Origin: CAZPMC01 sp964587755 | Lineage (GTDB): Bacteria; Bacillota; Clostridia; Acetivibrionales; DTU013 | DNA: 39,441 nucleotides | Assembly (NCBI GenBank): GCA_964587755.1 | Contig: CAZPMC010000019.1 | Coordinates: forward strand, 1-39,441 | Direction: 5' to 3' | Part shown: positions 1 through 7,984 of the stretch, one piece after another | How the letters are laid out: each line of letters opens with the position of its first letter | Position numbering within the stretch: position 1 is the stretch's first letter | Notes under the pieces: generated by a model | Databases searched by the model: none | What the model saw: only the letters and a program-made list of their open reading frames with translations | Told to the model about the DNA's origin: nothing | Translations under genes and position numbers: made by a program

Positions 1-1177
1 TCTTAAAATTATCCAAATCCATAATCAACAATGATAGTTCTTCATTATTCCTTTTGGCCAAAGCAAACTCTCTTTGAGCCAAATTCATAAATTCTGCCCG
101 GTTATAAAGACCGCTTAAAGAATCTGTAGTAGCCAAATACTTTAGTTTCTCCTGTATTTTCCTTTCTTCTGTAACATCTCGTATGGATTTAAGAATTCTC
201 GTGTTTCCATCGTGTGAATCTCCCAAGGGCACCGCATCAATCTCAAAAAATCGTTCTTCTCCATCTATCACCATAGAAAAATCACGGCTGGCCTCACTTT
301 CAAAAACCTCCAACAGCTTTGGCTCACGGTTGAGAATATACTCTATGGGATAATTATTCAAAGGAATATTTATTGCTTCAAAAAACTTCTCGGCAGCCTT
401 ATTATAGTCTATCACTCTTTTCCCCGGCCCCAGTACCACCATACCGGTAAGGTTGTTTTCAAAGATTGTTTCCCGGGCTAGAGTCCTTATTTCCAAAAAA
501 TCGTATTTTAATATGCCGTATCCAATAGTAAGTAAAGAAACGGGCATTATTAAAGCGGAATAATCAATGCCCCTTCCTTCGAAAGCCAAAAGAATCAGCA
601 CTATACCAATGAAAGGTAGTAAAGAAGCAAATAAGAAAACCAAAAAGTGGGGTTTGGTATAGCCGGCTTTATTCTTTAAGTATCCGATAAAGTAAATGAC
701 AACCGTAAGAAGCAAGCACAATATGGTATAAGAAATGTTAACATAGTACCAGAAACCTCTTTCCATATATAAGGAATAATATCCAATGATCAGCCTTACT
801 TCCCATTTTGTATAGAAAAGATGGTGCCAGGAATTGGTGAGCCGCATAAAAAAGGTTATTACAGGAACAGAAAAAAGTAAAAGTGCTGTCCGGGTGTTTA
901 GGGAATAGACTGTTTTTGTATAAAGAAGAGCCACTATCAGCCATAGTACAGAAATAAAGGGCAATCCCAAATATTGAATCTGATTCCAAAAAATCATTTC
1001 ATGCAAATTGTTGCTATTAACAATCATTAAATAACCAAACAAATAAATACTGACACATAAAACTACGGCAGAGAATGCCTTCCAATAGTTAGTTCTGCCC
1101 TTTGAGAAAAAATAGGCAGCGAAAAACTGAGCTAATGAAACCGCAAGAACCAGATAAAGACTAAATAAGGTTTTCAT
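1..1177 (-). CDS. 7TM-PAS-GGDEF diguanylate cyclase, C-terminus cut by window edge
   Basis: Probable membrane-bound diguanylate cyclase making c-di-GMP from GTP. Read from an ATG at 1177 with a GAGGTG ribosome site 7 bases upstream, the frame stays open to the window edge (392 codons). The first ~230 residues hold about seven hydrophobic segments in the layout of the histidine-kinase N-terminal 7TM sensor. A PAS domain follows (NLTGMVVLGPGKRVIDYNKA). The start of a GGDEF domain comes next (ATTDSLSGLYNRAEF, then LLIMDLDNFK, which carries the metal-binding aspartate). The GG(D/E)EF signature itself lies outside the window, so catalytic competence cannot be judged. No partner gene is visible; the next gene upstream is 144 bases away. 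Confidence 0.85.
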   Translation of the reverse strand, partial: MKTLFSLYLVLAVSLAQFFAAYFFSKGRTNYWKAFSAVVLCVSIYLFGYLMIVNSNNLHEMIFWNQIQYLGLPFISVLWLIVALLYTKTVYSLNTRTALLLFSVPVITFFMRLTNSWHHLFYTKWEVRLIIGYYSLYMERGFWYYVNISYTILCLLLTVVIYFIGYLKNKAGYTKPHFLVFLFASLLPFIGIVLILLAFEGRGIDYSALIMPVSLLTIGYGILKYDFLEIRTLARETIFENNLTGMVVLGPGKRVIDYNKAAEKFFEAINIPLNNYPIEYILNREPKLLEVFESEASRDFSMVIDGEERFFEIDAVPLGDSHDGNTRILKSIRDVTEERKIQEKLKYLATTDSLSGLYNRAEFMNLAQREFALAKRNNEELSLLIMDLDNFK

Positions 1178-1321
1178 AAGAACACCTCAGCATTTATTGA
1201 AGATTATATTTATTCGAGAAATGGTAGACTATTTCAAAGTTAATGTACACACCTCTCACTTACTTAATTTATTATACATGTTTCGACAAAAAACATCTAT
1301 ATATATTAATTTGCATTCTGC

Positions 1322-2641
1322 TTATAATCTCCAATAGCTATATCCCCTTGCCTCAAGCTCTTTCTTATCGAAAATACTCCTTACATCAATAATAATTTTT
1401 TCACAATTACTGCAGCTGCAAAACATTGAGTCAATCTGCTCCCAGGTAAGTGCCCTAAGCTCTTTATGGGGAACGGCAAATACAATACAATCGGCATCTT
1501 TTATACTGTCAAGCTCAACCAAATCAATTCCGTACTCCTGCTTTGCCTCATTAGCATCGGCTATGGGATCAACAACAGCCGGGTCGATACCGAATTCCCT
1601 CAATCGCTTGATTATATCTTCCACCTTGGAGTTTCGCGTATCAGGGCAATTTTCCTTGAATGTAATTCCCAGAATGGCTACCTTAGCCTTTGTAACGACC
1701 TTATTGGCCAAAATTAGCTTTTTTATAATAGCATCTGCCACAAAGGTGCCCATCCCGTCATTTATTTTTCTGCCTGAGAGAATAATTTGAGAATGATATC
1801 CAAGCTTTTCAGCCTCGTAAATAAAATAGTACGGATCAACACCTATACAGTGCCCCCCTACAAGCCCAGGATAAAATCCCAGTGCATTCCACTTTGTATT
1901 CATGGCATCAATTACTTCTTTTGTATCAATGTTCATCCTGTCAAACACCATAGCAAGCTCGTTCATGAAAGCAATATTTATGTCACGTTGACTGTTTTCA
2001 ACAACCTTAGCAGCTTCTGCAACCTTAATGGAGCTTGCGCGGTGCACCCCGGCCTCAATGACCAGCTCATATACGCTTGCAATCTCATCCAGTGCCTCTT
2101 TATCAATACCAGAGACTATTTTTATTATGTTTTCCAGTCTGTTTATACGATCTCCCGGATTAATTCTTTCAGGTGAATATCCGACTTTGAAATCCGGCCC
2201 GCACTTAAGACCTGATTCTTTTTCCAGGATGGGAATGCATATTTCCTCTGTGACACCCGGATATACGGTTGACTCATATACTACAATTGAACCCTTAGTC
2301 AAATTTTGCCCCAGGGTTGTACTGGCGCTGATCACAGGTGACAGGTCGGGGGTTTTATCCTGCCTGACAGGTGTTGGTACTGCAATTATGTGAAATTTAG
2401 CTTTTTTCAGCATCGCCTCATCACTTGTAAATTCAACTCTTGTCATTTGAATAGCTTCATCTCCGACCTCATTGGTAGGGTCTTTTCCTTGCTTGTATAG
2501 CTGAATTTTCTTTTCATTCAAATCAAAGCCGATAACTTCAACTTTTTTAGCAAAGGCAACCGCTAATGGCATCCCCACATATCCTAAGCCAATAACCGAG
2601 ATTTTTTCCTGCCTGTTTACAATCTTCTTATATAGTTCCAT
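1322..2641 (-). CDS. UDP-N-acetylhexosamine 6-dehydrogenase (WbpO/TviB/WecC family)
   Basis: NAD-dependent UDP-sugar 6-dehydrogenase that oxidises C6 of a UDP-N-acetylhexosamine to the uronate for surface polysaccharide. The 439 residues match the family length. The N-terminal Rossmann motif is GLGYVGMPLAVAF, followed by the substrate segment YESTVYPG. The catalytic cysteine sits in GGHCIGVDPYYFIYEAE, and the C-terminal UDP-binding domain carries GITFKENCPDTRNSK. The SGRKINDGMG stretch resembles the WbpO/TviB branch rather than Ugd or WecC, but the exact sugar is not decidable from sequence. ATG at 2641 has a GGGGGA site upstream. No glycosyltransferase or epimerase is adjacent, so the gene is an isolated member of its pathway. 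Confidence 0.88.
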   Translation of the reverse strand: MELYKKIVNRQEKISVIGLGYVGMPLAVAFAKKVEVIGFDLNEKKIQLYKQGKDPTNEVGDEAIQMTRVEFTSDEAMLKKAKFHIIAVPTPVRQDKTPDLSPVISASTTLGQNLTKGSIVVYESTVYPGVTEEICIPILEKESGLKCGPDFKVGYSPERINPGDRINRLENIIKIVSGIDKEALDEIASVYELVIEAGVHRASSIKVAEAAKVVENSQRDINIAFMNELAMVFDRMNIDTKEVIDAMNTKWNALGFYPGLVGGHCIGVDPYYFIYEAEKLGYHSQIILSGRKINDGMGTFVADAIIKKLILANKVVTKAKVAILGITFKENCPDTRNSKVEDIIKRLREFGIDPAVVDPIADANEAKQEYGIDLVELDSIKDADCIVFAVPHKELRALTWEQIDSMFCSCSNCEKIIIDVRSIFDKKELEARGYSYWRL

Positions 2642-2765
2642 TTTATAGTGTCCCCCGATATGATTTTATCTTTTGAGTTTCCTATAACATTTATCGGATA
2701 AGCAGTCATGTCAGTTGAGATGAAAAATACTTTGCAGTACATGACAAGATATGGCTAACTTATAA

Positions 2766-3812
2766 TCAAACAATAGCCTCAACAGCCTTATTAATTAAAA
2801 CCCGGACTATCGCCATAACAGGGACAGCAAGCAGCATACCTATGATACCAAAAAACTCACCGCCGATTAGGACCGCAAATATGGTAGCCACAGGATGCAG
2901 TCCCAGTTTTCCCTGTATCATTTTAGGGGATATGAAGCTGTTTTCAATCTGCTGGATTATTAAAAACACTGCCACTACCCAAAGAGCTTTCAACGGGGAT
3001 ATTGTCAAAGCAATTGCTACTGCCGGAATAGCTCCGATATAGGGACCGAAATACGGTATAATATTTGCAATCCCCCCAATCATTCCTAAGACCAACGGGT
3101 ACTTCATTTTTATTAGCATGAGACCTACGGTTTCCATTATTCCTACAATCAGGGCAGTTATGAGCTGACCTTGTATAAATCCTGCCAAAATCTTGCTTAT
3201 TTCCTTTCCGACACTTATTATGCCCGCCCGCAAACTTCTTGGCAGTAACATCAGAATATAATCCCTGAATTTTTCTCCATCCTTTGCTACATAATAAGTG
3301 ATTACCATTGCTATTGTAAGATCTACTATGATACGGACAATATCAAGAAGCATATTCAGTCCGTTTTCTAAAGCAGCCACCAGGAATTTGCGCAACATCT
3401 CAGTTGTATTTTCTATTTCGTTGAAAATCGTTTCCTTTACCTGTTCAGACCAATTGCTTGATTTTATGTATGAAAGCAACCGGTTAAATATTTGTTCGTA
3501 CTGCTCTAAAAGCTCCGGAAGTGTTTCCATAAGCTCACGGATGTTTGATGCAAGCTCTGGTATAAAAAATATTCCCGTGATAGCCACCACAGCAATAAAA
3601 GCAAGATATATCAGTATAACCGAAGCACCCATTGGTATTTTCTTCTCCAAAAGCCTGTCTGACACAGGCTTTACTATATAGACAAGAGGTATAGACAGCA
3701 AAAATGGCGACAGTATCCTTAAAATCTTTTCTCTGTATGTAATTAAAAACGCAAATAGACCTATGACCATCAATGCAATAATAATATAAAATATCATCTT
3801 CTTTACCTTCAT
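2766..3812 (-). CDS. AI-2E family transporter (integral membrane permease)
   Basis: Polytopic membrane protein of the AI-2E/PerM exporter family, 348 residues, the usual length. Hydrophobic segments lie near residues 5-40, 58-85, 145-180 and several from about 205 to the end. A charged periplasmic-type stretch with EQYEQIFNRLLSYIKSSN lies in the middle. The family signature NIIPYFGPYIGAIPA is present. Members are linked to efflux of autoinducer-2, indole or sodium, but the substrate here is unknown. ATG at 3812 has an excellent AGGTGATG site. The gene stands alone: a hairpin at 3853-3882 separates it from the upstream pair, and 124 bases separate it from the dehydrogenase downstream. Confidence 0.9.
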   Translation of the reverse strand: MKVKKMIFYIIIALMVIGLFAFLITYREKILRILSPFLLSIPLVYIVKPVSDRLLEKKIPMGASVILIYLAFIAVVAITGIFFIPELASNIRELMETLPELLEQYEQIFNRLLSYIKSSNWSEQVKETIFNEIENTTEMLRKFLVAALENGLNMLLDIVRIIVDLTIAMVITYYVAKDGEKFRDYILMLLPRSLRAGIISVGKEISKILAGFIQGQLITALIVGIMETVGLMLIKMKYPLVLGMIGGIANIIPYFGPYIGAIPAVAIALTISPLKALWVVAVFLIIQQIENSFISPKMIQGKLGLHPVATIFAVLIGGEFFGIIGMLLAVPVMAIVRVLINKAVEAIV

Positions 3813-3852
3813 AATACATCACCTGCCTTTCAACCCACTTGCTAAATTATTT

Positions 3853-3882
3853 AAAGCCGGGTATGTGCTTATACCCGGCTTT
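3853..3882 (-). terminator. Perfect 12-bp hairpin between the small-protein pair and the AI-2E gene
   Basis: AAAGCCGGGTAT and its exact complement flank a 6-base loop. On the minus strand the stem is followed by an A/T-rich tail with a weak T-run; on plus it is followed by TTTT. It probably ends the 4657-to-3921 transcript. Confidence 0.65.
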
Positions 3883-3920
3883 TCCAAGGATTTGAGAAAA
3901 TATGTGTATCTCCACATATG

Positions 3921-4100
3921 TCACCTGAATAAATCTGCTACATCATCAATAATATTGCCTGATTTCTTTAACAGCATTCTGCCTTTTCGCATCATCCTTC
4001 TGCCCTTTCTTGATGAAGCCATATCTGAATTCATCATTGCACTAATGGATGCGCCAACCATTCCGCCTACTATCATTCCTTTTACAAAGCCTTTTTGCAT
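3921..4100 (-). CDS. Small Gly/Met-rich membrane-associated protein (YtxH-like)
   Basis: 59-residue protein with one short hydrophobic segment near the N-terminus (GMIVGGMVGASISAMM) followed by a strongly basic stretch (SSRKGRRMMRKGRMLLKKSG) and an acidic end (IIDDVADLF). This layout resembles the short YtxH/gas-vesicle-like stress proteins, but similarity is by pattern only. I chose ATG at 4100 over the TTG two codons upstream, because AAGGAGG lies 7 bases before the ATG and would be almost fused to the TTG. It lies 23 bases downstream of the PRC-barrel gene and is probably co-transcribed with it. Confidence 0.7.
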   Translation of the reverse strand: MQKGFVKGMIVGGMVGASISAMMNSDMASSRKGRRMMRKGRMLLKKSGNIIDDVADLFR

Positions 4101-4123
4101 TTCCAATCCTCCTTCGGTTGAAT

Positions 4124-4657
4124 TCAGCTAAGCAGTCTGTTCCTTATACCGCCGCCTGTTATTTCTATTTCATCCACAGCCTCACTATCTACTACAACAA
4201 GTTCTTCTCCAAATTCCACCTTGCCAAAAAGCGGCAGGAGCTTCCTTCCCTCCAAAATATCCTGCAAAATTCCGTCCGAAATAACAAAGCCCTCTATTTT
4301 TCTTGACCTGATATCAAATATCACATCTTTGACGATTCCCAGCTCTTCACCGTCCTTTGAAAAAACCTTAATTCCTATTAGCCGGCCTTCATCCGGAAAA
4401 GAGCTGGAATAAGTTGTACGGTCAATTTTACTTACACATTTTGAGCTTTTTATAGTTACAGCATCACCGCCAAGACTTAAAAGCTCATCCGGCAGTACAA
4501 CCCTTTTGTCGGTACTTAATCCGCTATGATCCAGCAGAAATGCTTTCACCTCTTTATCCTGAAGGCTGAATAGAATGTCTTTTACAACTCCGGCTTTCAT
4601 ACCGTCATCGGCACAAATAACCGGGAGATTCAAAACCTCGCTGTATTTGTGCAGCAT
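4124..4657 (-). CDS. Tandem PRC-barrel domain protein (YrrD-like)
   Basis: 177 residues forming two PRC-barrel domains. The first is roughly residues 5-75 (SEVLNLPVICADDGMKAGVV) and the second 88-165 (GRLIGIKVFSKDGEELGIVK followed by an IRSRKIEGFVISDG strand). PRC barrels occur in RimM, photosynthetic reaction-centre H subunits and many small clostridial and bacillar proteins such as B. subtilis YrrD; the molecular role of the YrrD type is unknown. No membrane segment or catalytic motif is visible. ATG at 4657 has GGAGG 7 bases upstream. It is the first gene of a two-gene unit with the small protein at 3921-4100. Confidence 0.85.
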   Translation of the reverse strand: MLHKYSEVLNLPVICADDGMKAGVVKDILFSLQDKEVKAFLLDHSGLSTDKRVVLPDELLSLGGDAVTIKSSKCVSKIDRTTYSSSFPDEGRLIGIKVFSKDGEELGIVKDVIFDIRSRKIEGFVISDGILQDILEGRKLLPLFGKVEFGEELVVVDSEAVDEIEITGGGIRNRLLS

Positions 4658-4755
4658 AATTCTGCCTCCGTAAACACTTAAGTACTCCTGTCAAATTTTC
4701 ATTTATTATTATTTCAATCTTCATTAAAAAAATTCATACAGTTTTTTCATTAATA

Positions 4756-4784
4756 TGGACAATTCAAGTCTGTTTGTATAGAAT
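4756..4784 (+). promoter_or_regulatory. Sigma-A type promoter for the DUF1015 gene
   Basis: TGGACA and TAGAAT (each 5/6 to consensus) are separated by 17 bases, about 37 bases before the ATG at 4821. Confidence 0.5.
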
Positions 4785-4820
4785 AGCTGTGTTAATTATA
4801 TTTTCGGAGGTCAAATAATA

Positions 4821-6179
4821 ATGAATAATCTGTTTAAACACTTAGGTGTGCATGTGCCGGAGATATTGCTTCCGAAAGCCGGCTTGAATCTGACAAAATG
4901 GTCGGTGATAGCATGCGATCAGTTTACCTCTCAGCCTGAATACTGGCAAAAAGTCAATGATGAAGTTGGTGAGCACCCTTCAACATTGAGATTGACATTT
5001 CCCGAAATATATTTAAAAGATGATGACAAAGAAGAGCGAATTAAAAAAATAAATGAAACAATGACAAAATACTTAGAAGAAGGGATTCTTACTCCTCAAA
5101 AGCCCTGCTTTGTACTGGTGGACAGAAGTACTCCCAAAGCCGCTTCAAGAAAAGGACTTGTCATCGCCCTTGACCTTGAATTCTATGACTACAATACAGG
5201 TTCCACATCTCTTATCAGAGCAACTGAGGGGACGGTTCTTGACCGCATCCCTCCGAGAGTGAAAATCCGTGAAAAAGCTTGTATTGAGCTCCCTCATATT
5301 ATGATTTTAATCGACGACCCTGAAAAAACGGTAATCGAGCCTTTGTTTGACAATCTATCCCAATATGATTTGCTCTACGATTTTGAGTTGATGCAGGGCG
5401 GGGGGCATATTAAAGGCTATAGAATAGAAGACCAAATAAGTCTTTCAGCCATTGCAGCTTCCTTGAACAAGCTTAAGGCAGCAGCCGAACAAAAGGCTGC
5501 TAATGGCAGGGAAGGAATTGCACCTCTTCTTTTTGCTGTTGGCGATGGCAATCACTCTCTTGCTTCGGCAAAGGCTCACTGGGAGAATGTCAAGGCATCA
5601 CTTAATGGCGGTTTATCATCAGACGGCTCTATCCCTGTTCATCCTGCAAGATATGCTTTAGTTGAGCTGGTTAACCTGCATGATGACGGCCTTGTCTTTG
5701 AGCCGATACATAGAGTGATTTTCGGAGTAAACGGTAAGAAGATACTCTCTGATATTGAAAATTGCCATGCACCCGGCAATATAAGATATAGCTTTTATGA
5801 TTCCAGGAGTTCAATGGAGGAAGCATACATGGCCTCAGACAAACAAAACGCCCACCTGCTGCCCTTCATACTCGGGGGTAAATACGGGATCATTACAGTA
5901 AACAACCCCGCCACATGCCTTGAGGTGGGTACCCTGCAGTCTGTCATAGACACTTTATTAAGTAAAGCCCCTTCCATGGAGGTTGATTATATCCACGGGG
6001 AAGATGTTGTGACAGCTCTCAGCTCAAAGAAAAATAGCATTGGCTTTTACCTTCCGGTGATGGATAAGCATATGCTGTTTAAAACAGTTATGAACGATGG
6101 TGTGCTCCCAAGGAAAACATTTTCCATGGGTGAAGCTGAGGAAAAACGTTACTACTTGGAATGCAGGAGGATTCGATAG
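4821..6179 (+). CDS. DUF1015 family protein, possible serine-pathway enzyme
   Basis: 452-residue soluble protein of the DUF1015 family (COG4198), full length for the family. ATG at 4821 has a CGGAGG site. The most distinctive motif is LLFAVGDGNHSLASAKAHW near residue 240. It occupies the position of the DGHHR motif of this family, here altered to DGNHS. A similar Asp-Gly-His-His-Arg signature is used by ParB/sulfiredoxin-fold SerK kinases, so a phosphotransfer or nucleotide-dependent role is conceivable but unproven. As far as I recall, DUF1015 genes often accompany serA and the class V aminotransferase in anaerobes. Here serA and that aminotransferase lie about 1.8 kb away on the opposite strand. 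No signal peptide or membrane segment. Confidence 0.85.
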   Translation: MNNLFKHLGVHVPEILLPKAGLNLTKWSVIACDQFTSQPEYWQKVNDEVGEHPSTLRLTFPEIYLKDDDKEERIKKINETMTKYLEEGILTPQKPCFVLVDRSTPKAASRKGLVIALDLEFYDYNTGSTSLIRATEGTVLDRIPPRVKIREKACIELPHIMILIDDPEKTVIEPLFDNLSQYDLLYDFELMQGGGHIKGYRIEDQISLSAIAASLNKLKAAAEQKAANGREGIAPLLFAVGDGNHSLASAKAHWENVKASLNGGLSSDGSIPVHPARYALVELVNLHDDGLVFEPIHRVIFGVNGKKILSDIENCHAPGNIRYSFYDSRSSMEEAYMASDKQNAHLLPFILGGKYGIITVNNPATCLEVGTLQSVIDTLLSKAPSMEVDYIHGEDVVTALSSKKNSIGFYLPVMDKHMLFKTVMNDGVLPRKTFSMGEAEEKRYYLECRRIR

Positions 6180-6188
6180 TAATTTATT

Positions 6189-7001
6189 TTAATATTCATT
6201 AACCACATTATAAATCTGGGCATTTTTCTCCATGCTGTATTTGGCCTTTAACTCTTTCATTTTAGAATCATAGGTGGTATCAATGACCATCCATTTTCCT
6301 GTTGCCGAATTATACACTTCGTTCCAAGCATGGTAGCCAGCTGCATTGGGTGTATAACCTTTTATCAGCTTGGCAGGTATACCTTGACTACGTAACATTG
6401 CAGCAAAAACCGACGCGAAATCATAGCAAATTCCCTGCTTGTCCAAAATGGTCTGATCAACATCAGGCACATACCCGTTGGTTAATAATGAAGTCTTTTC
6501 ATGATCATACCTGATATTACTTATAACATAGTTGTAAATTGCTTCAATTTTTTGATTATCTGTTTTAAGACCCTTTGTCAGCTCGGATGCTTTCTTGGAA
6601 GATACGTTGTCCTGATCCCAGTTTATGTTTTGTACTGACGCTAAATACACCGTCAGATCATTTTCGAGCTTAAGTGTTACAGTTTTTTTCGATATGTATT
6701 TATAGCTGTTTCCACCTATGTTCTCCAGCACACTGATAATGTAATCGCCATTACCAAACTGGAGGGGATAGCTTTCGTAAGTACCGTCATTTTTCAGATC
6801 ATAGTAGACCCGCCTGCCGTCTTTTTCAACCATTACCTTAAGTTTCCCGTTTGAATTCTCCTTGTGGCAGCTTACATTGATTGTTCCCGAATCTAATTTC
6901 CCGGTGTCAATGTTTACAAATGAATCGTCGAAAGCATCTACTGCAGCTGCATTAGAAAAAATTAATAATACTATTAAGAATGTCATAAATATTCTTTTCA
7001 T
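6189..7001 (-). CDS. Secreted transglutaminase-like cysteine protease/peptidase domain protein
   Basis: 270 residues. An N-terminal signal peptide (MKRIFMTFLIVLLIFSNAAA, cleavage near VDA) is followed by a beta-rich domain of about 120 residues and a transglutaminase-core domain. The catalytic triad is visible: Cys in QGICYDFASVFAAMLRSQG, His in AGYHAWNEVY and Asp in WMVIDTTYD. Such proteins act outside the cell on peptide bonds or crosslinks; the exact substrate is unknown. Expression is almost certainly set by the c-di-GMP-I aptamer at 7013-7116, which ends about 12 bases before the ATG and next to the ribosome site. A sortase gene lies upstream, but the protein has no LPXTG-type tail. Confidence 0.88.
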   Translation of the reverse strand: MKRIFMTFLIVLLIFSNAAAVDAFDDSFVNIDTGKLDSGTINVSCHKENSNGKLKVMVEKDGRRVYYDLKNDGTYESYPLQFGNGDYIISVLENIGGNSYKYISKKTVTLKLENDLTVYLASVQNINWDQDNVSSKKASELTKGLKTDNQKIEAIYNYVISNIRYDHEKTSLLTNGYVPDVDQTILDKQGICYDFASVFAAMLRSQGIPAKLIKGYTPNAAGYHAWNEVYNSATGKWMVIDTTYDSKMKELKAKYSMEKNAQIYNVVNEY

Positions 7002-7012
7002 AAAAAACTTTC

Positions 7013-7116
7013 CCTTCGGTAGCTGGCTGCCATTTAACGTTTCCTCCGAAAATCATTAAAACAGGCCCTATAGCTTTGCGTCCCGGTCTTTGGACCAGTT
7101 TGCCCTTGTCGTTGAA
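7013..7116 (-). promoter_or_regulatory. c-di-GMP-I (GEMM-I) riboswitch
   Basis: The minus-strand RNA has the hallmark parts in order: GGGCAAAC, a stem CTGGTC/GACCGG closed by a CAAA-type loop, the invariant GGACGCAAAGC, then GGGCCT. A variable hairpin follows, then ATGGCAGCCAG...CTACCG (P2 with its receptor). It sits in the leader of the transglutaminase gene, its 3' end touching the AAGGG ribosome site. No terminator lies between it and the ATG, which suggests translational control. Ligand identity follows from the established GEMM-I family; direction of control is not readable. Confidence 0.93.
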
Positions 7117-7152
7117 AAGCTCAATAAAAAACATTATGTCGATTATAATGGA

Positions 7153-7181
7153 ATAATATCACAATATTTGATAAATTTCAA
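7153..7181 (-). promoter_or_regulatory. Sigma-A promoter driving the GEMM riboswitch and transglutaminase gene
   Basis: On the minus strand TTGAAA (7176-7181) and TATTAT (7153-7158) are 17 bases apart. The predicted start is near 7146, about 30 bases before the aptamer, so this gene has a promoter separate from the upstream serA-sortase transcript. Confidence 0.75.
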
Positions 7182-7213
7182 CACATTTCGTACAAGCCCG
7201 GAAATTATTGAAG

Positions 7214-7972
7214 CTAGGGCTCTAACAACGCAGTTTCCTCAAGACTTGCATGGATTATTAATCTGTGAGTGGCTATATAGATAGGAGTACATGTGACAAG
7301 AGTAAGTATGGTTTCATCCTTATTTCCCTTTATTACGGAAACATCATCAGGTAACACTACAAGCTTTTCATTAACCTTATACTTAAATTGTGCCTTTTTT
7401 GTGGTGATTAATATTATGTCACCCTCTTCCACCTCGTCAAGACGGTTAAAAAATCGTCCGAAGGTGTAATTCCTGTGCCCTGCCAGTACACAGTTCCCCT
7501 TCTCTCCAAGACCGGCTGTACCGGGTATGTGCCCTATACCCACCTTCAGGTCAGAAGCTCTGACCCCTTCCAATATAGGATATTTTATTTTTATTTTTTC
7601 AATTTCAATTATACCCAGTACAGTGTGCTTAGGTTTGGATTTGACCTTAGGCTTTTCAGTTGTGGCATTAGTTCCCTGTGGCGGATCTATGCCTTCTGTA
7701 GATGCTCTGTCCATCTCATTGTTTGAATCTGTCGCAGGATTGTCATTTATTTCATCATCCTGTTCTCCATTAAAGGTAAAAATGTCCGCAAGCTGTCCGT
7801 AGATCTCTTCAGGGTTAGCTTCTGCCAACCCGGAAGCATCTGATACATCCACGCTGTTGTACCATTGTTCAAGCATTCTGTTTTCATTCCACCGGGTGTA
7901 AAGCATCCCTGCTATAGGGCTTATTCCGACCAACACTCCGATGATTATTAAAACCAGAGAAAGCTTTTTCAT
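7214..7972 (-). CDS. Class D sortase
   Basis: 252-residue membrane-anchored cysteine transpeptidase. An N-terminal hydrophobic segment (LSLVLIIIGVLVGISPIAGM) is followed by a long linker rich in Asp/Asn/Thr (about residues 60-110) and the sortase barrel. Active-site residues: His in VLAGHRNYTFGRFF, Cys in TLVTCTP, Arg in IATHRLII. The start has GGTGAAAAG before ATG at 7972. It begins only 12 bases after serA ends and shares its transcript, which is odd company for a sortase. No sorting-signal protein is visible in the window. In spore formers and other Firmicutes, class D sortases attach a few specific proteins or pilins; the substrate here is unknown. Confidence 0.9.
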   Translation of the reverse strand: MKKLSLVLIIIGVLVGISPIAGMLYTRWNENRMLEQWYNSVDVSDASGLAEANPEEIYGQLADIFTFNGEQDDEINDNPATDSNNEMDRASTEGIDPPQGTNATTEKPKVKSKPKHTVLGIIEIEKIKIKYPILEGVRASDLKVGIGHIPGTAGLGEKGNCVLAGHRNYTFGRFFNRLDEVEEGDIILITTKKAQFKYKVNEKLVVLPDDVSVIKGNKDETILTLVTCTPIYIATHRLIIHASLEETALLEP

Positions 7973-7984
7973 CTTTTCACCATA

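Noticed and set aside
6952..7134. 60-codon open frame before the transglutaminase gene
   Set aside because: It overlays the GEMM aptamer exactly; conserved bases are explained by RNA structure, not protein.
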